Source of the DNA: Aliterella atlantica CENA595
GTDB taxonomy: Bacteria > Cyanobacteriota > Cyanobacteriia > Cyanobacteriales > Chroococcidiopsidaceae
DNA: 64,000 nucleotides
Assembly: GCF_000952155.1 (NCBI RefSeq)
Contig: NZ_JYON01000010.1
Span: 109,761-173,760, forward strand
Reading direction: 5' to 3'
The notes under the pieces were generated by a model. That model had not been told where the DNA came from and searched no databases. It worked only from the letters and a program-made list of their open reading frames with translations. A program made the position numbers and the translations under genes. Numbering within the stretch: position 1 is the first letter of the stretch; each line of letters opens with the position of its first letter. This document shows, in pieces, positions 8,397-16,078 of this stretch.

Positions 8397-10229
8397 ATGA
8401 CTGCTTGCTTCGATTATTTAGTGGAAACTGAGAATAATTTTTTGCACATGGTAGACCTCTTAAACTACCGAGCGCAAAATAATTCCGACCAAACAGCCTA
8501 TACTTTTTTGCAAGGTGGAGAGGTAGAAGCAGGCAGTCTGACTTACCAACAATTGGCACTTCAAGCACGAGCGATCGCAACTAAGCTGCAAGCGCTCAAC
8601 GCCAGCGGTTCCCGCGCCTTATTGCTATATCCGCCAGGGTTAGACTTTGTTGCTGCCTTCTTTGGATGTTTGTTTGCCAACGTAATAGCAGTCCCCGCTT
8701 ATCCTCCCCGGCGCAACCAAAATATGAATAGGTTGCAGGCGATCGTTGCTTCTTCGCAAGCAGAAATAGCCCTTACCACTACATCATTACTAGGTAACAT
8801 AGAGGCTAGCTTTGCCCAAAGTCCAGAGTTATCTCAGTTAACTTGGTTAACTACCGATGATATTGCCAGCGACTTAGCAGAGGCTTGGCAAGAGCCAGCA
8901 GTAGATAGCAATACCCTTGCCTTTATTCAATACACATCAGGTTCTACAGGTACACCCAAGGGTGTGATGGTTAGTCACGGCAACTTGCTGCACAATTTGG
9001 CATCGATTCATCAATGTTTTGCCCATACACCCGATAGCCGAGGGGTAATTTGGCTGCCACCTTACCACGATATGGGGCTAATTGGCGGCGTGCTGCAACC
9101 TCTCTACGGCGGCTTTCCCGTCACGTTGATGGCATCAGTAGATTTTTTACAAAAACCGTTGCGCTGGCTGCAAGCAATTTCGCGCTATCAAGCAACCACT
9201 AGCGGCGGACCTAACTTTGCTTACGAACTGTGCCTGGCGAAAGTTAAGCCAGAACAACTCGAAAGTTTAGACTTAAGTAGCTGGCAAGTAGCGTTTACTG
9301 GAGCAGAACCAGTACGCGCCCATACCCTAGAACGGTTTGCAGCTACCTTCGCGCCTTGCGGCTTTCGCAAACAAGCATTTTTGCCTTGTTATGGTATGGC
9401 AGAAACAACATTAATCGTCACTGGGCGATCGCAACCAACTCTACCTGTAATTCACCATGTCGAAGGCACAGCCCTAGAGCAAAATCGCGTAGTAAATGCT
9501 AAAGGGGAAGATGGGCGATCGCTAGTTGGTTGCGGACAAAGTTGTGCAGATATGAAAATTGCGATCGTCGATCCAGAATCTTTGACGATATGCCCCAAAG
9601 ATACAGTAGGCGAGATTTGGGTATCAGGTGCAAGTGTAGCCCAAGGTTATTGGCAGCGCCCTAAGGAGACGCAAGAAACTTTCCACGCTTATTTAGCAGA
9701 TACAGGCGCAGGACCTTTCTTGCGGACAGGGGATTTGGGCTTTATCCAAGAGGGCGAGTTGTTTGTAACTGGGCGACTCAAAGATGTGATGATCGTGCGG
9801 GGACAAAACCACTATCCTCAAGACATCGAACTGACGGTAGAAAAGAGCCATCCGGCGCTACGACCTGGATGTGGAGCAGCATTTTCTGTAGATATTAAGG
9901 GCGAGGAGCGTGTAGTAATCGTGCAAGAAGTCGAGCGCAGTCACCTACGAAAACTAGATGTAGAGGAGGTAGTAGGCAATATTAGACAAGCGATCGCATC
10001 TCAACACGCTTTGAATATATATGCCACAGTGCTAGTTAAAACTGGCAGCATCCCTAAAACTTCTAGCGGAAAAATACAGCGCTATGCTTGTCGCGCTGGG
10101 TTTCTCACAGGTAGCTTAAATGTCGTAGAAGATTGGAGCGAGAATTTGCAAGGCAAAGCCAAGTTCCTCAACTTGCAAGCTGAAGTCGAGTCTGTATTTC
10201 AGAAACTAGCAACTGAGAAACAACTATGA
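8397..10229 (+). CDS. Fatty acyl-AMP ligase (JamA/CylA-like loading enzyme)
   Basis: A 610-residue ANL-superfamily enzyme expected to adenylate a fatty acid and pass it to an acyl carrier protein. Motifs run in order: P-loop YTSGSTGTPKG (179-189), YGMAETTL, the RTGDLGF aspartate region, hinge GRLKDVMIVRGQNHYPQDIE (from about 459) and C-terminal lysine in SSGKIQRYACR (K559). NHYPQDIE and the overall length fit the FAAL subgroup rather than CoA ligases. There is no fused carrier domain, so a free ACP must be used; one is two genes downstream. Its stop overlaps the desaturase start in an ATGA, implying translational coupling. This order, ligase-desaturase-ACP, is that of jamABC. FAALs also open CylC/CylK-type clusters. 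Confidence 0.93.
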   Translation: MTACFDYLVETENNFLHMVDLLNYRAQNNSDQTAYTFLQGGEVEAGSLTYQQLALQARAIATKLQALNASGSRALLLYPPGLDFVAAFFGCLFANVIAVPAYPPRRNQNMNRLQAIVASSQAEIALTTTSLLGNIEASFAQSPELSQLTWLTTDDIASDLAEAWQEPAVDSNTLAFIQYTSGSTGTPKGVMVSHGNLLHNLASIHQCFAHTPDSRGVIWLPPYHDMGLIGGVLQPLYGGFPVTLMASVDFLQKPLRWLQAISRYQATTSGGPNFAYELCLAKVKPEQLESLDLSSWQVAFTGAEPVRAHTLERFAATFAPCGFRKQAFLPCYGMAETTLIVTGRSQPTLPVIHHVEGTALEQNRVVNAKGEDGRSLVGCGQSCADMKIAIVDPESLTICPKDTVGEIWVSGASVAQGYWQRPKETQETFHAYLADTGAGPFLRTGDLGFIQEGELFVTGRLKDVMIVRGQNHYPQDIELTVEKSHPALRPGCGAAFSVDIKGEERVVIVQEVERSHLRKLDVEEVVGNIRQAIASQHALNIYATVLVKTGSIPKTSSGKIQRYACRAGFLTGSLNVVEDWSENLQGKAKFLNLQAEVESVFQKLATEKQL

Positions 10230-11194
10230 GCGAAGATCGAGACATTATTCCCCTCGACCAATGTCAGATGTTGCCGATCGCTAGTTCTCCTTTACCTAGC
10301 CAGAAACTAACGATCGCCAACGATTATCTCCAGAATATATACAGGCGGGTAGCTTTAGTCACAGTCACAATTCCTTGTCTGGGTGTAGTAGCCGCAATCG
10401 AACTACTTTGGAATTTAGGCATTGGTGCAGTAGAAATTGGGTTATTGCTGGGTATGTACGCTGTAACTACCTTTGGGGTGGAAGTAGGTTTTCATCGCCA
10501 CTTCTCACACCATGCCTTTCAAACTACTACTAGCATCAAAGTTATTCTCGCCATCCTAGGCGCGATGGCAGCGCAAGGTGGAGTAGTTTACTGGGTAGCG
10601 CATCACCGCCGCCACCATCAATATGCTGACGTGCCTGGCGATCCGCATTCACCACACCTACATGAAAATAGCCTGCGCGGCTTATGGCACGCGCATCTAG
10701 GCTGGACGTTAAATGGTGAAGTAACAAACTCAATGGTCTTTGCTAGAGACTTATTGCGCGATCCAGTTATTGCCAAAGTCAATCAGTTGCAACAAGTTTG
10801 GGTAATTTTAGGTCTGGCTATTCCTACTATCATTGGTGGTTTACTAACAATGACATGGATGGGAGCTTTCGAGGGCTTGATTTGGGGAGGATTAGTGCGA
10901 ATTTTTCTCGCCCACCAAGTTATTAACAGCACCAACTCGATTTGTCATCTTTATGGTAGCCGTCCCTTTGATAGTAGCGATCGCAGTGCCAACAACCTCT
11001 GGCTAGCTATCCCAAGTTGGGGACAATCGTGGCACAACAACCATCATGCTTTCCCTAATTCAGCAGTTGTCGGACTAGATTGGTGGCAAATTGACTTAGG
11101 TGGCTGGGTAATTAGGCTACTAGAAAAATCGGGTTTAGCTTGGAACGTCAAAGTACCGACAGCAAGCTTAATAGAGGCAAAAAGAAGTATTTAA
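10226..11194 (+). CDS. Membrane fatty acyl desaturase (DesC/JamB-like)
   Basis: A 322-residue membrane di-iron desaturase. The three histidine boxes are visible: HRHFSHH (90-96), HHRRHH (126-131) and HNNHH (270-274). Hydrophobic segments lie near residues 42-62, 68-88, 105-123 and 190-225. Family members introduce a double bond into acyl chains on lipids, CoA or ACP. JamB-type members act on an ACP-bound chain and can form a terminal alkene or alkyne. The four-base overlap with the ligase gene and the ACP immediately downstream favour an ACP-bound substrate here. Regiochemistry and whether it makes an alkene or alkyne cannot be read from sequence. A housekeeping delta-9 desaturase is less likely in this setting. 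Confidence 0.88.
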   Translation: MSEDRDIIPLDQCQMLPIASSPLPSQKLTIANDYLQNIYRRVALVTVTIPCLGVVAAIELLWNLGIGAVEIGLLLGMYAVTTFGVEVGFHRHFSHHAFQTTTSIKVILAILGAMAAQGGVVYWVAHHRRHHQYADVPGDPHSPHLHENSLRGLWHAHLGWTLNGEVTNSMVFARDLLRDPVIAKVNQLQQVWVILGLAIPTIIGGLLTMTWMGAFEGLIWGGLVRIFLAHQVINSTNSICHLYGSRPFDSSDRSANNLWLAIPSWGQSWHNNHHAFPNSAVVGLDWWQIDLGGWVIRLLEKSGLAWNVKVPTASLIEAKRSI

Positions 11195-11265
11195 CAAGGT
11201 AATAGATTACGCCCAGATTTCAAGAGGGCGATCGCAAAAACCAATTGGATTGAGGAATCTAAAAA

Positions 11266-11562
11266 ATGGAAGTTCAGAATCTTGCAGTTAACGAGATGGT
11301 AGATAGTGCTGCCAAACTGCCCGCAGCAGCAGAAATTCAAGATTGGATCGTCAATTACTTAGCAGATTTATTAGAAATAGAACCGGATGAAGTAGATGTA
11401 ACTATTCCTTTCGATCGCTACGGTTTAGATTCATCAGCAGCAGTAGGTATGACTGGCGATTTGGAAACTTGGTTAGGCAGAGAACTCGATCCCACTCTTT
11501 TGTACGATTACCCCACAGTTGAAGCTTTAGTACAGCATATTAGTTCGCAATCTCGCTCTTGA
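11266..11562 (+). CDS. Acyl carrier protein 1
   Basis: A 98-residue free-standing ACP. The phosphopantetheine attachment motif is RYGLDSSAAV, with serine 56 as the modified residue. The flanking helices match PKS-type carriers (IQDWIVNYLADLLEIEPDEVDVTIPF before, LLYDYPTVEALVQHIS after). It presumably receives the acyl chain from the ligase and presents it to the desaturase and the diiron protein that follows. An extra 25 residues or so precede the usual first helix. It lies 71 bases after the desaturase, in a spacer containing a HIP1 site. Confidence 0.93.
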   Translation: MEVQNLAVNEMVDSAAKLPAAAEIQDWIVNYLADLLEIEPDEVDVTIPFDRYGLDSSAAVGMTGDLETWLGRELDPTLLYDYPTVEALVQHISSQSRS

Positions 11563-11604
11563 ACGCCAAAAAACTAGCAACTACCAGTATTTTGAGAGAA
11601 ACCA

Positions 11605-13017
11605 ATGATAGCGACAAACTTAGAGTCAAAAGTCCAATTTCCACCGCGCACAGAACCACCGCAAACAAAGCACGCCAAGATCGTCGAGAGAACTTATCAC
11701 AACAACAAAGACTCAGATTACACTGAGAAACTCAAAGAATTAGGCGAAAATTTCAACTACGCTAGCAACAGCAACTATTATTGGAGCAATCCCGACCTTT
11801 CGCTGTTGTATGGAACTCCGCTTTATGATGCTGTTTCACCTAGCCAAAAACTAGCTCTCAACCATCTTTATTGGGTTGGCAACTACAACCACACAGCAGT
11901 CAGCGAAGCAACGACCAGCATCTACAACATGGTGACTACAGGAGTATTCCGCGCCGTTGGCGGTTACGATACTCTGTGCGACGAACTAGAATTTGAAACC
12001 GAACAGGAAAGCCACCACATTCGTACCTTTCAAAGAATTGGTTTCAAGACAAAGATGGCTATAGTGGGTAAAACCATCTTGGGAAATTCCCTGTATGGCA
12101 CAACCAGTAAAGAAGATAGTAGTTGGGTAAAACGTTTAACCCCTCAGCCAATCCGCGAGTTTTTCGTTTCCAGTCAAGGGAGTTCGCCCTATACAATTTA
12201 CCGAGATAGTGCCTTAAGTGCGATCGCTAAAACAATGCTGGGCGACAAAAAACAGTATTATTCCCAGTATCTCAAAGACTTAGATGCCAGAGGCGAACCA
12301 GTACCCGCACCAGCAGATGGTTTGGGAGGCAGAATCGCCGCCCGTCATTGGTTGCGCTTCTTTACCATTCACTGGGGCATATCGCCATTTATGGCGTGTC
12401 AGTATTACTCTTTGCGCTACACAGCTAACGCCATTCTCAAAAACCAAGAATATCCCTACGTTAGGTATTTTCGCGAGTTAGAGCATAAAGGCGAATACAT
12501 CCCCACACCAACGGCTGTTTCCAACTATCACTTATTGGACGAGGCTTTTCACACCACGATCTCGCAGACGATCGCCAAAGATATGTATAAAGATTTCCCC
12601 AAACCAACAGCATACGAGAAATTCGTAGCAGGTCAGGCAATCTACATGATGCAGCGCAATCTATTGAGCGGTTTATCTGGCGTATTTCCAGGTCGATGCG
12701 TCTACGACGACCCTATGTTGATGGTCTTTTTCCTCAAGTTATTAAAGTCGCCCTTATTTGGGATGGAAACCAAAGAAGCACTCAACTGGATGGAACAATG
12801 TTTCTGCCAAGAACACGAAGGCTTCAACGTCGCTCTCAAGTATCATGCCAGCCTTCTAGAATCGATGCGGAAATTATTTGGTCGCCTAGATTACCAATGG
12901 CAGATCAACCGCGAGATGGGTGTAATGGCAGCAGGCGGTTCAATTAGCAAAGCCCTTGAAAACAACCATAAGACATTCAAAGAATTCTCCCAAACAGTCC
13001 TAGCACAAGAAAGCTAG
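11605..13017 (+). CDS. Ferritin-like diiron oxygenase/halogenase (AurF/CylC-like)
   Basis: A 470-residue helical protein with no signal peptide. Candidate metal ligands form the AurF-like pattern: E101 (HTAVSEATTSIYN), E135xxH138 (EQESHH) and H309xxxE313xxH316 (HLLDEAFH). The remaining carboxylate could not be placed by eye. AurF-family enzymes are N-oxygenases of about 330 residues. The longer cyanobacterial CylC group, about the length seen here, chlorinates unactivated carbons of ACP-bound fatty acids. Three context points favour CylC-type chemistry: the FAAL-ACP pair just upstream, the length, and the CylK/BrtB-like protein at the end of the same run. A hydroxylase or desaturase role remains possible. 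Halide use cannot be decided from sequence. Confidence 0.72.
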   Translation: MIATNLESKVQFPPRTEPPQTKHAKIVERTYHNNKDSDYTEKLKELGENFNYASNSNYYWSNPDLSLLYGTPLYDAVSPSQKLALNHLYWVGNYNHTAVSEATTSIYNMVTTGVFRAVGGYDTLCDELEFETEQESHHIRTFQRIGFKTKMAIVGKTILGNSLYGTTSKEDSSWVKRLTPQPIREFFVSSQGSSPYTIYRDSALSAIAKTMLGDKKQYYSQYLKDLDARGEPVPAPADGLGGRIAARHWLRFFTIHWGISPFMACQYYSLRYTANAILKNQEYPYVRYFRELEHKGEYIPTPTAVSNYHLLDEAFHTTISQTIAKDMYKDFPKPTAYEKFVAGQAIYMMQRNLLSGLSGVFPGRCVYDDPMLMVFFLKLLKSPLFGMETKEALNWMEQCFCQEHEGFNVALKYHASLLESMRKLFGRLDYQWQINREMGVMAAGGSISKALENNHKTFKEFSQTVLAQES

Positions 13018-13117
13018 AAAAGAGAGACAAAGAGGACAAAGGGGATGAGGGGATTGATAGCGCAATCTCCAACTCAAAACTTAAAACTATTCCCTCCTCT
13101 CCTCCCTCCCCTGCTCT

Positions 13118-13150
13118 AATTACGAATTACGAATTACGAATTACGAATTA
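13118..13150. repeat. Heptamer tandem repeat (AATTACG)4
   Basis: Four perfect copies of AATTACG (13118-13145) followed by a partial AATTA. Short tandem heptamers like this are known in cyanobacterial intergenic DNA (STRR-type). The array may be length-variable by slippage. Confidence 0.85.
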
Positions 13151-13160
13151 GACCACTCCC

Positions 13161-13180
13161 GATCCCCCTGTAATCCCCCC
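13161..13180 (+). repeat. Dispersed element GATCCCCCTGTAATCCCC, copy 1
   Basis: This shares its first 18 bases with copies at 19961 (same strand) and, with one change, 27958 (opposite strand), all three between genes of the cluster. Here it ends nine bases before the ATG of the ketosynthase gene. Confidence 0.75.
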
Positions 13181-13188
13181 TCTTCAAC

Positions 13189-15729
13189 ATGGAACCTATC
13201 GCAATTGTGGGCATTGGTTGCCGCTTTCCTCAAGCACAAAATCCTGAAGCATTTTGGCAACTATTACGTAATGGCAAATCTACCATTGCCGAAGTGCCGA
13301 AAGACCGCTGGGACATCGATCGCTTCTACCATCCGAGTGCAGACACGCCAGGAAAAATGAATACCCGTTGGGGTGGTTTTATCGAGCAGGTAGATCGCTT
13401 TGATGCCGAGTTTTTCGGTATTTCTGCTGATGAAGTCGAGCATTCCGATCCCCAACAACGACTGTTTTTAGAGGTCGCTTGGGAAGCACTAGAAAATGCC
13501 TCAATAGTGCCAACTAGCTTGGCTGGCAGCCAAACAGGTGTATTTATCGGTCTTTGCACTGTAGACTACCATCGCTTGCTGTATAAAAATTTCTCTCAAA
13601 TTGGACTGTATAGCGGTACGGGGACAACTCCTTGCATTACCGCTAACCGCTTATCTTATTTGTTGGATTTGCACGGTCCTAGTATGGCGGTAGATACGGC
13701 TTGCTCATCTTCTCTAGTTACAGTCCACTTGGCTTGTCAAAGTCTGCGTAGCCGAGAATCAAATCTGTGCCTAGCAGGAGGAGTAAACTTAATTTTGTCT
13801 CCAGACTCGACTATTTCCTCTTCCCAAACACGCCTACTATCGACTGAAGGACGTTGCAAAACTTTTGATGCTAGTGCTGATGGTTATGTTCGAGGCGAAG
13901 GGTGTGGAGTAATTGTCCTCAAACGCTTGAGCGATGCTGTCAAAGATGGAGATAATATTCTGGCTTTAGTTAGAGGTTCGGCTGTTAACCAAGATGGATT
14001 GAGCAATAGTTTAACCTCGCCTAACGGACTTGCACAGCAGTCAGTGATTCGCCAAGCTTTGGCAAATGGCAACGTGCAACCATCAGAAATTAACTATATC
14101 GACGCTCACGCTGTCGGCACATCTATCGGCGATGCGATCGAGTTTAAAGCTTTAAAAGCCGTGTTGATGGAGGGTAGAGAACTGAACCAACCTTGTTTGA
14201 TTGGTTCAGTCAAAACAAATATTGGGCATTTGGAAGCTGCTGGCGGCATATCTGCATTAATTAAGGTAGTTCTGTCTTTGCAACACGAGGAAATACCGCC
14301 TCATCTGCATCTGGAGCAGCTTAATCCTTATATTTCCCTAGAAAACACGCCAATTTCGATTCCTACAGAGTTGCAACCTTGGTATCGTGGCAAACGAAGT
14401 CGTTTAGCTGGAGTTAGTGCTTTTGGTTTTGGTGGAACTAACGCTCACGTAGTTTTAGAAGAAGCACCTGTAAATTCAACCATATGCAGAGATACAGGCG
14501 ATCGCCCAAGTCATGCCCTCGCTCTATCAGCAAAAAGCGAATTGGCATTGCGATCGCTAGCAAAACGTTATGAAGCTTATCTAGCTACTCATCCTGAAGC
14601 TTCTCTCGCCGATATCTGCTATACAGCCAATACTGGGCGGACTCATTTTGAACACCGTGTTTGTATTGTGGCTGAATCTATTGCCCAGTTGCGCCAACAA
14701 TTGAGTGCTTTTATTGCTCTTAAGGAAACTACCGGATTATTTAAAGGTAAAGTCAAAGGCAGAAAGCGCCCCAAAATTGTCTTTTTATTCCCTAACGATG
14801 ATGTCAGCGTACCCGATTTAGGGTGGCAGTTGTATCAAACCCAACCTACATTCCGTCAAGAAGTCGATCGCTGTGCCGCTATTTTGCAACCAGATGTGGA
14901 AACATCTTTTTTGGAAATGCTGCATCCGGCTATTAGCGATCGCAATGACTTAGCTGTATTTACTGTAGAGTATGCCCTAGCCCAATTGTGGCAATCTTGG
15001 GGTATCAAACCCAAGACGGTTATGGGGTACGGCGTGGGTGAATACGTGGCTGCTTGCATTGCTGGAGTATTTAGCCTGGAAGATGCGATCGCTCTTGTTG
15101 CTGCTTGCACTCAACTACAAGCAGCTAACTTGCCAGAGGAGACAAAGATCGAAGCTTTTGCCAATGTTGCCAAACAAGTAACCTACAAACTTCCCCAAAC
15201 TCCCCTAATTTCTAGTTTGACTGGCGAATTGATTGCTGACGAAATCGCAAATCCTGAATATTGGTGCAAGCATTTGTACCAGCCAGGAAAAATTACTGCC
15301 GAGACAGGCGACTGCTTGTTTTTGGTACTTGCCTCTCTTTTACCAGAGATGGGAGATTACCTATCTAATTGGGGAGAACAAGGAGATGCTTGGCAAGCAA
15401 TTGGCTCTAGTTTAGGAGAGTTGTTCGTACGCGGTGCAGCTATTGACTGGCTGAGTTTTGACTGCAATTATATTCGCCGTCGTTTGCAACTGCCAACTTA
15501 TCCATTTCAGCGTCAGCGTTACTGGTTTAAAACTCCGGAAAACGGACATCAAGAAGAAATCGCTTGGCAGCAAATGAGTCAAACCCAGTATGTTAACCCC
15601 CAATTGACAGAAGAGCAACATATTGCTCAGTTGTTAAAGGAGACTGGCAACTTTTCTGAGGCGCAAATGAAGTTAGTGCCAGAACTTTTAGAAATATTAG
15701 CTCAACAACGCAGACAGTTAAGTAGTTGA
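13189..15729 (+). CDS. Type I PKS: ketosynthase plus degenerate acyltransferase
   Basis: An 846-residue protein. Residues 1-430 are a beta-ketoacyl synthase with an intact triad: C172 (DTACSSS), H307 (DAHAVGTS, usually EAHGTGTS) and H347 (NIGHLEAAGG). After a linker, residues about 525-800 resemble an acyltransferase that looks dead. FPGQGSQ is FPNDDVS. The catalytic GHSxGE is GYGVGE (613-618), with serine replaced by G615 and histidine by Y614. The small subdomain that carries the second histidine seems deleted. The post-AT motif (LPTYPFQRQRYWF) is present. There is no KR or ACP; a free ACP gene follows. The KS can plausibly condense or transfer, but extender units must be loaded by another enzyme, or the KS does not extend at all. 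Confidence 0.93.
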   Translation: MEPIAIVGIGCRFPQAQNPEAFWQLLRNGKSTIAEVPKDRWDIDRFYHPSADTPGKMNTRWGGFIEQVDRFDAEFFGISADEVEHSDPQQRLFLEVAWEALENASIVPTSLAGSQTGVFIGLCTVDYHRLLYKNFSQIGLYSGTGTTPCITANRLSYLLDLHGPSMAVDTACSSSLVTVHLACQSLRSRESNLCLAGGVNLILSPDSTISSSQTRLLSTEGRCKTFDASADGYVRGEGCGVIVLKRLSDAVKDGDNILALVRGSAVNQDGLSNSLTSPNGLAQQSVIRQALANGNVQPSEINYIDAHAVGTSIGDAIEFKALKAVLMEGRELNQPCLIGSVKTNIGHLEAAGGISALIKVVLSLQHEEIPPHLHLEQLNPYISLENTPISIPTELQPWYRGKRSRLAGVSAFGFGGTNAHVVLEEAPVNSTICRDTGDRPSHALALSAKSELALRSLAKRYEAYLATHPEASLADICYTANTGRTHFEHRVCIVAESIAQLRQQLSAFIALKETTGLFKGKVKGRKRPKIVFLFPNDDVSVPDLGWQLYQTQPTFRQEVDRCAAILQPDVETSFLEMLHPAISDRNDLAVFTVEYALAQLWQSWGIKPKTVMGYGVGEYVAACIAGVFSLEDAIALVAACTQLQAANLPEETKIEAFANVAKQVTYKLPQTPLISSLTGELIADEIANPEYWCKHLYQPGKITAETGDCLFLVLASLLPEMGDYLSNWGEQGDAWQAIGSSLGELFVRGAAIDWLSFDCNYIRRRLQLPTYPFQRQRYWFKTPENGHQEEIAWQQMSQTQYVNPQLTEEQHIAQLLKETGNFSEAQMKLVPELLEILAQQRRQLSS

Positions 15730-15731
15730 GA

Positions 15732-15752
15732 GTAAGGGCGTGCAGCCCTTAC
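15732..15752. repeat. Perfect 8-bp hairpin in the KS-ACP spacer
   Basis: GTAAGGGC and GCCCTTAC flank a GTGCA loop just after the ketosynthase stop. It argues against a GTG start at 15740 for the next gene, because that GTG would lie in the loop. No T-run follows, so it may be an mRNA-stabilising or repeat-derived hairpin rather than a terminator. Confidence 0.7.
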
Positions 15753-15784
15753 ATATTGCATTGCAGCCCATAGGAGCAAACATT

Positions 15785-16078
15785 TTGGAAGAACAACTTA
15801 CCGCAAAACAGATGAACGCAGAGGAGGTTCAAGATTGGTTGGCAAACCAAATTGCCGAACAGTTGGGAACTGATGCTGATGAAATTGATATCCGCGTACC
15901 TTTCGATAGCTACGGCTTAGATTCCGTACAGGCGATGAGCATTGCTAACTTTGGCAAACAACATTTGGGGTTAAATATTTCGCCCTTGGTGATGTGGAAT
16001 TATCCCAATATCGAATCGCTGTCTCAATTTTTGGCTGAAGAACTAGCTCAAGCAAACTTAGAAACTTTTGAGATATGA
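15785..16078 (+). CDS. Acyl carrier protein 2
   Basis: A free ACP of 97 residues from the TTG at 15785, which has AGGAG eight bases upstream. An in-frame GTG at 15740 and ATG at 15812 are alternatives. The attachment motif is SYGLDSVQAM, serine 47 from this start. Flanking helices (VQDWLANQIAEQLGTDADEIDIRVPF, MWNYPNIESLSQFLAEELAQ) match PKS-type ACPs and ACP 1. It follows a KS-AT protein that lacks a carrier, so it most likely carries the substrate or product of that KS. Its stop overlaps the next ATG (ATGA, 16075-16078), coupling it to the docking-domain protein. Confidence 0.9.
   Translation: MEEQLTAKQMNAEEVQDWLANQIAEQLGTDADEIDIRVPFDSYGLDSVQAMSIANFGKQHLGLNISPLVMWNYPNIESLSQFLAEELAQANLETFEI

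Larger units (their letters stand above)
13018..13188. other. Repeat-rich spacer before the ketosynthase gene
   Basis: The 170-base gap is purine-rich at first, then pyrimidine-rich (CCTCTCCTCCCTCCCCT). It carries two repeat types described separately: heptamers at 13118-13150 and a dispersed element at 13161-13180. No promoter is evident. Confidence 0.6.

Noticed and set aside
13118..13150. CRISPR array
   Set aside because: The repeat is a 7-bp unit without spacers, and no cas genes are present.
13189..15729. A complete cis-AT PKS module
   Set aside because: The AT lacks its catalytic serine and subdomain, and there is no KR or ACP domain.
15740..15784. GTG start for ACP 2
   Set aside because: It lies in the loop of a perfect hairpin, has no ribosome binding site, and the extra residues are not ACP-like.
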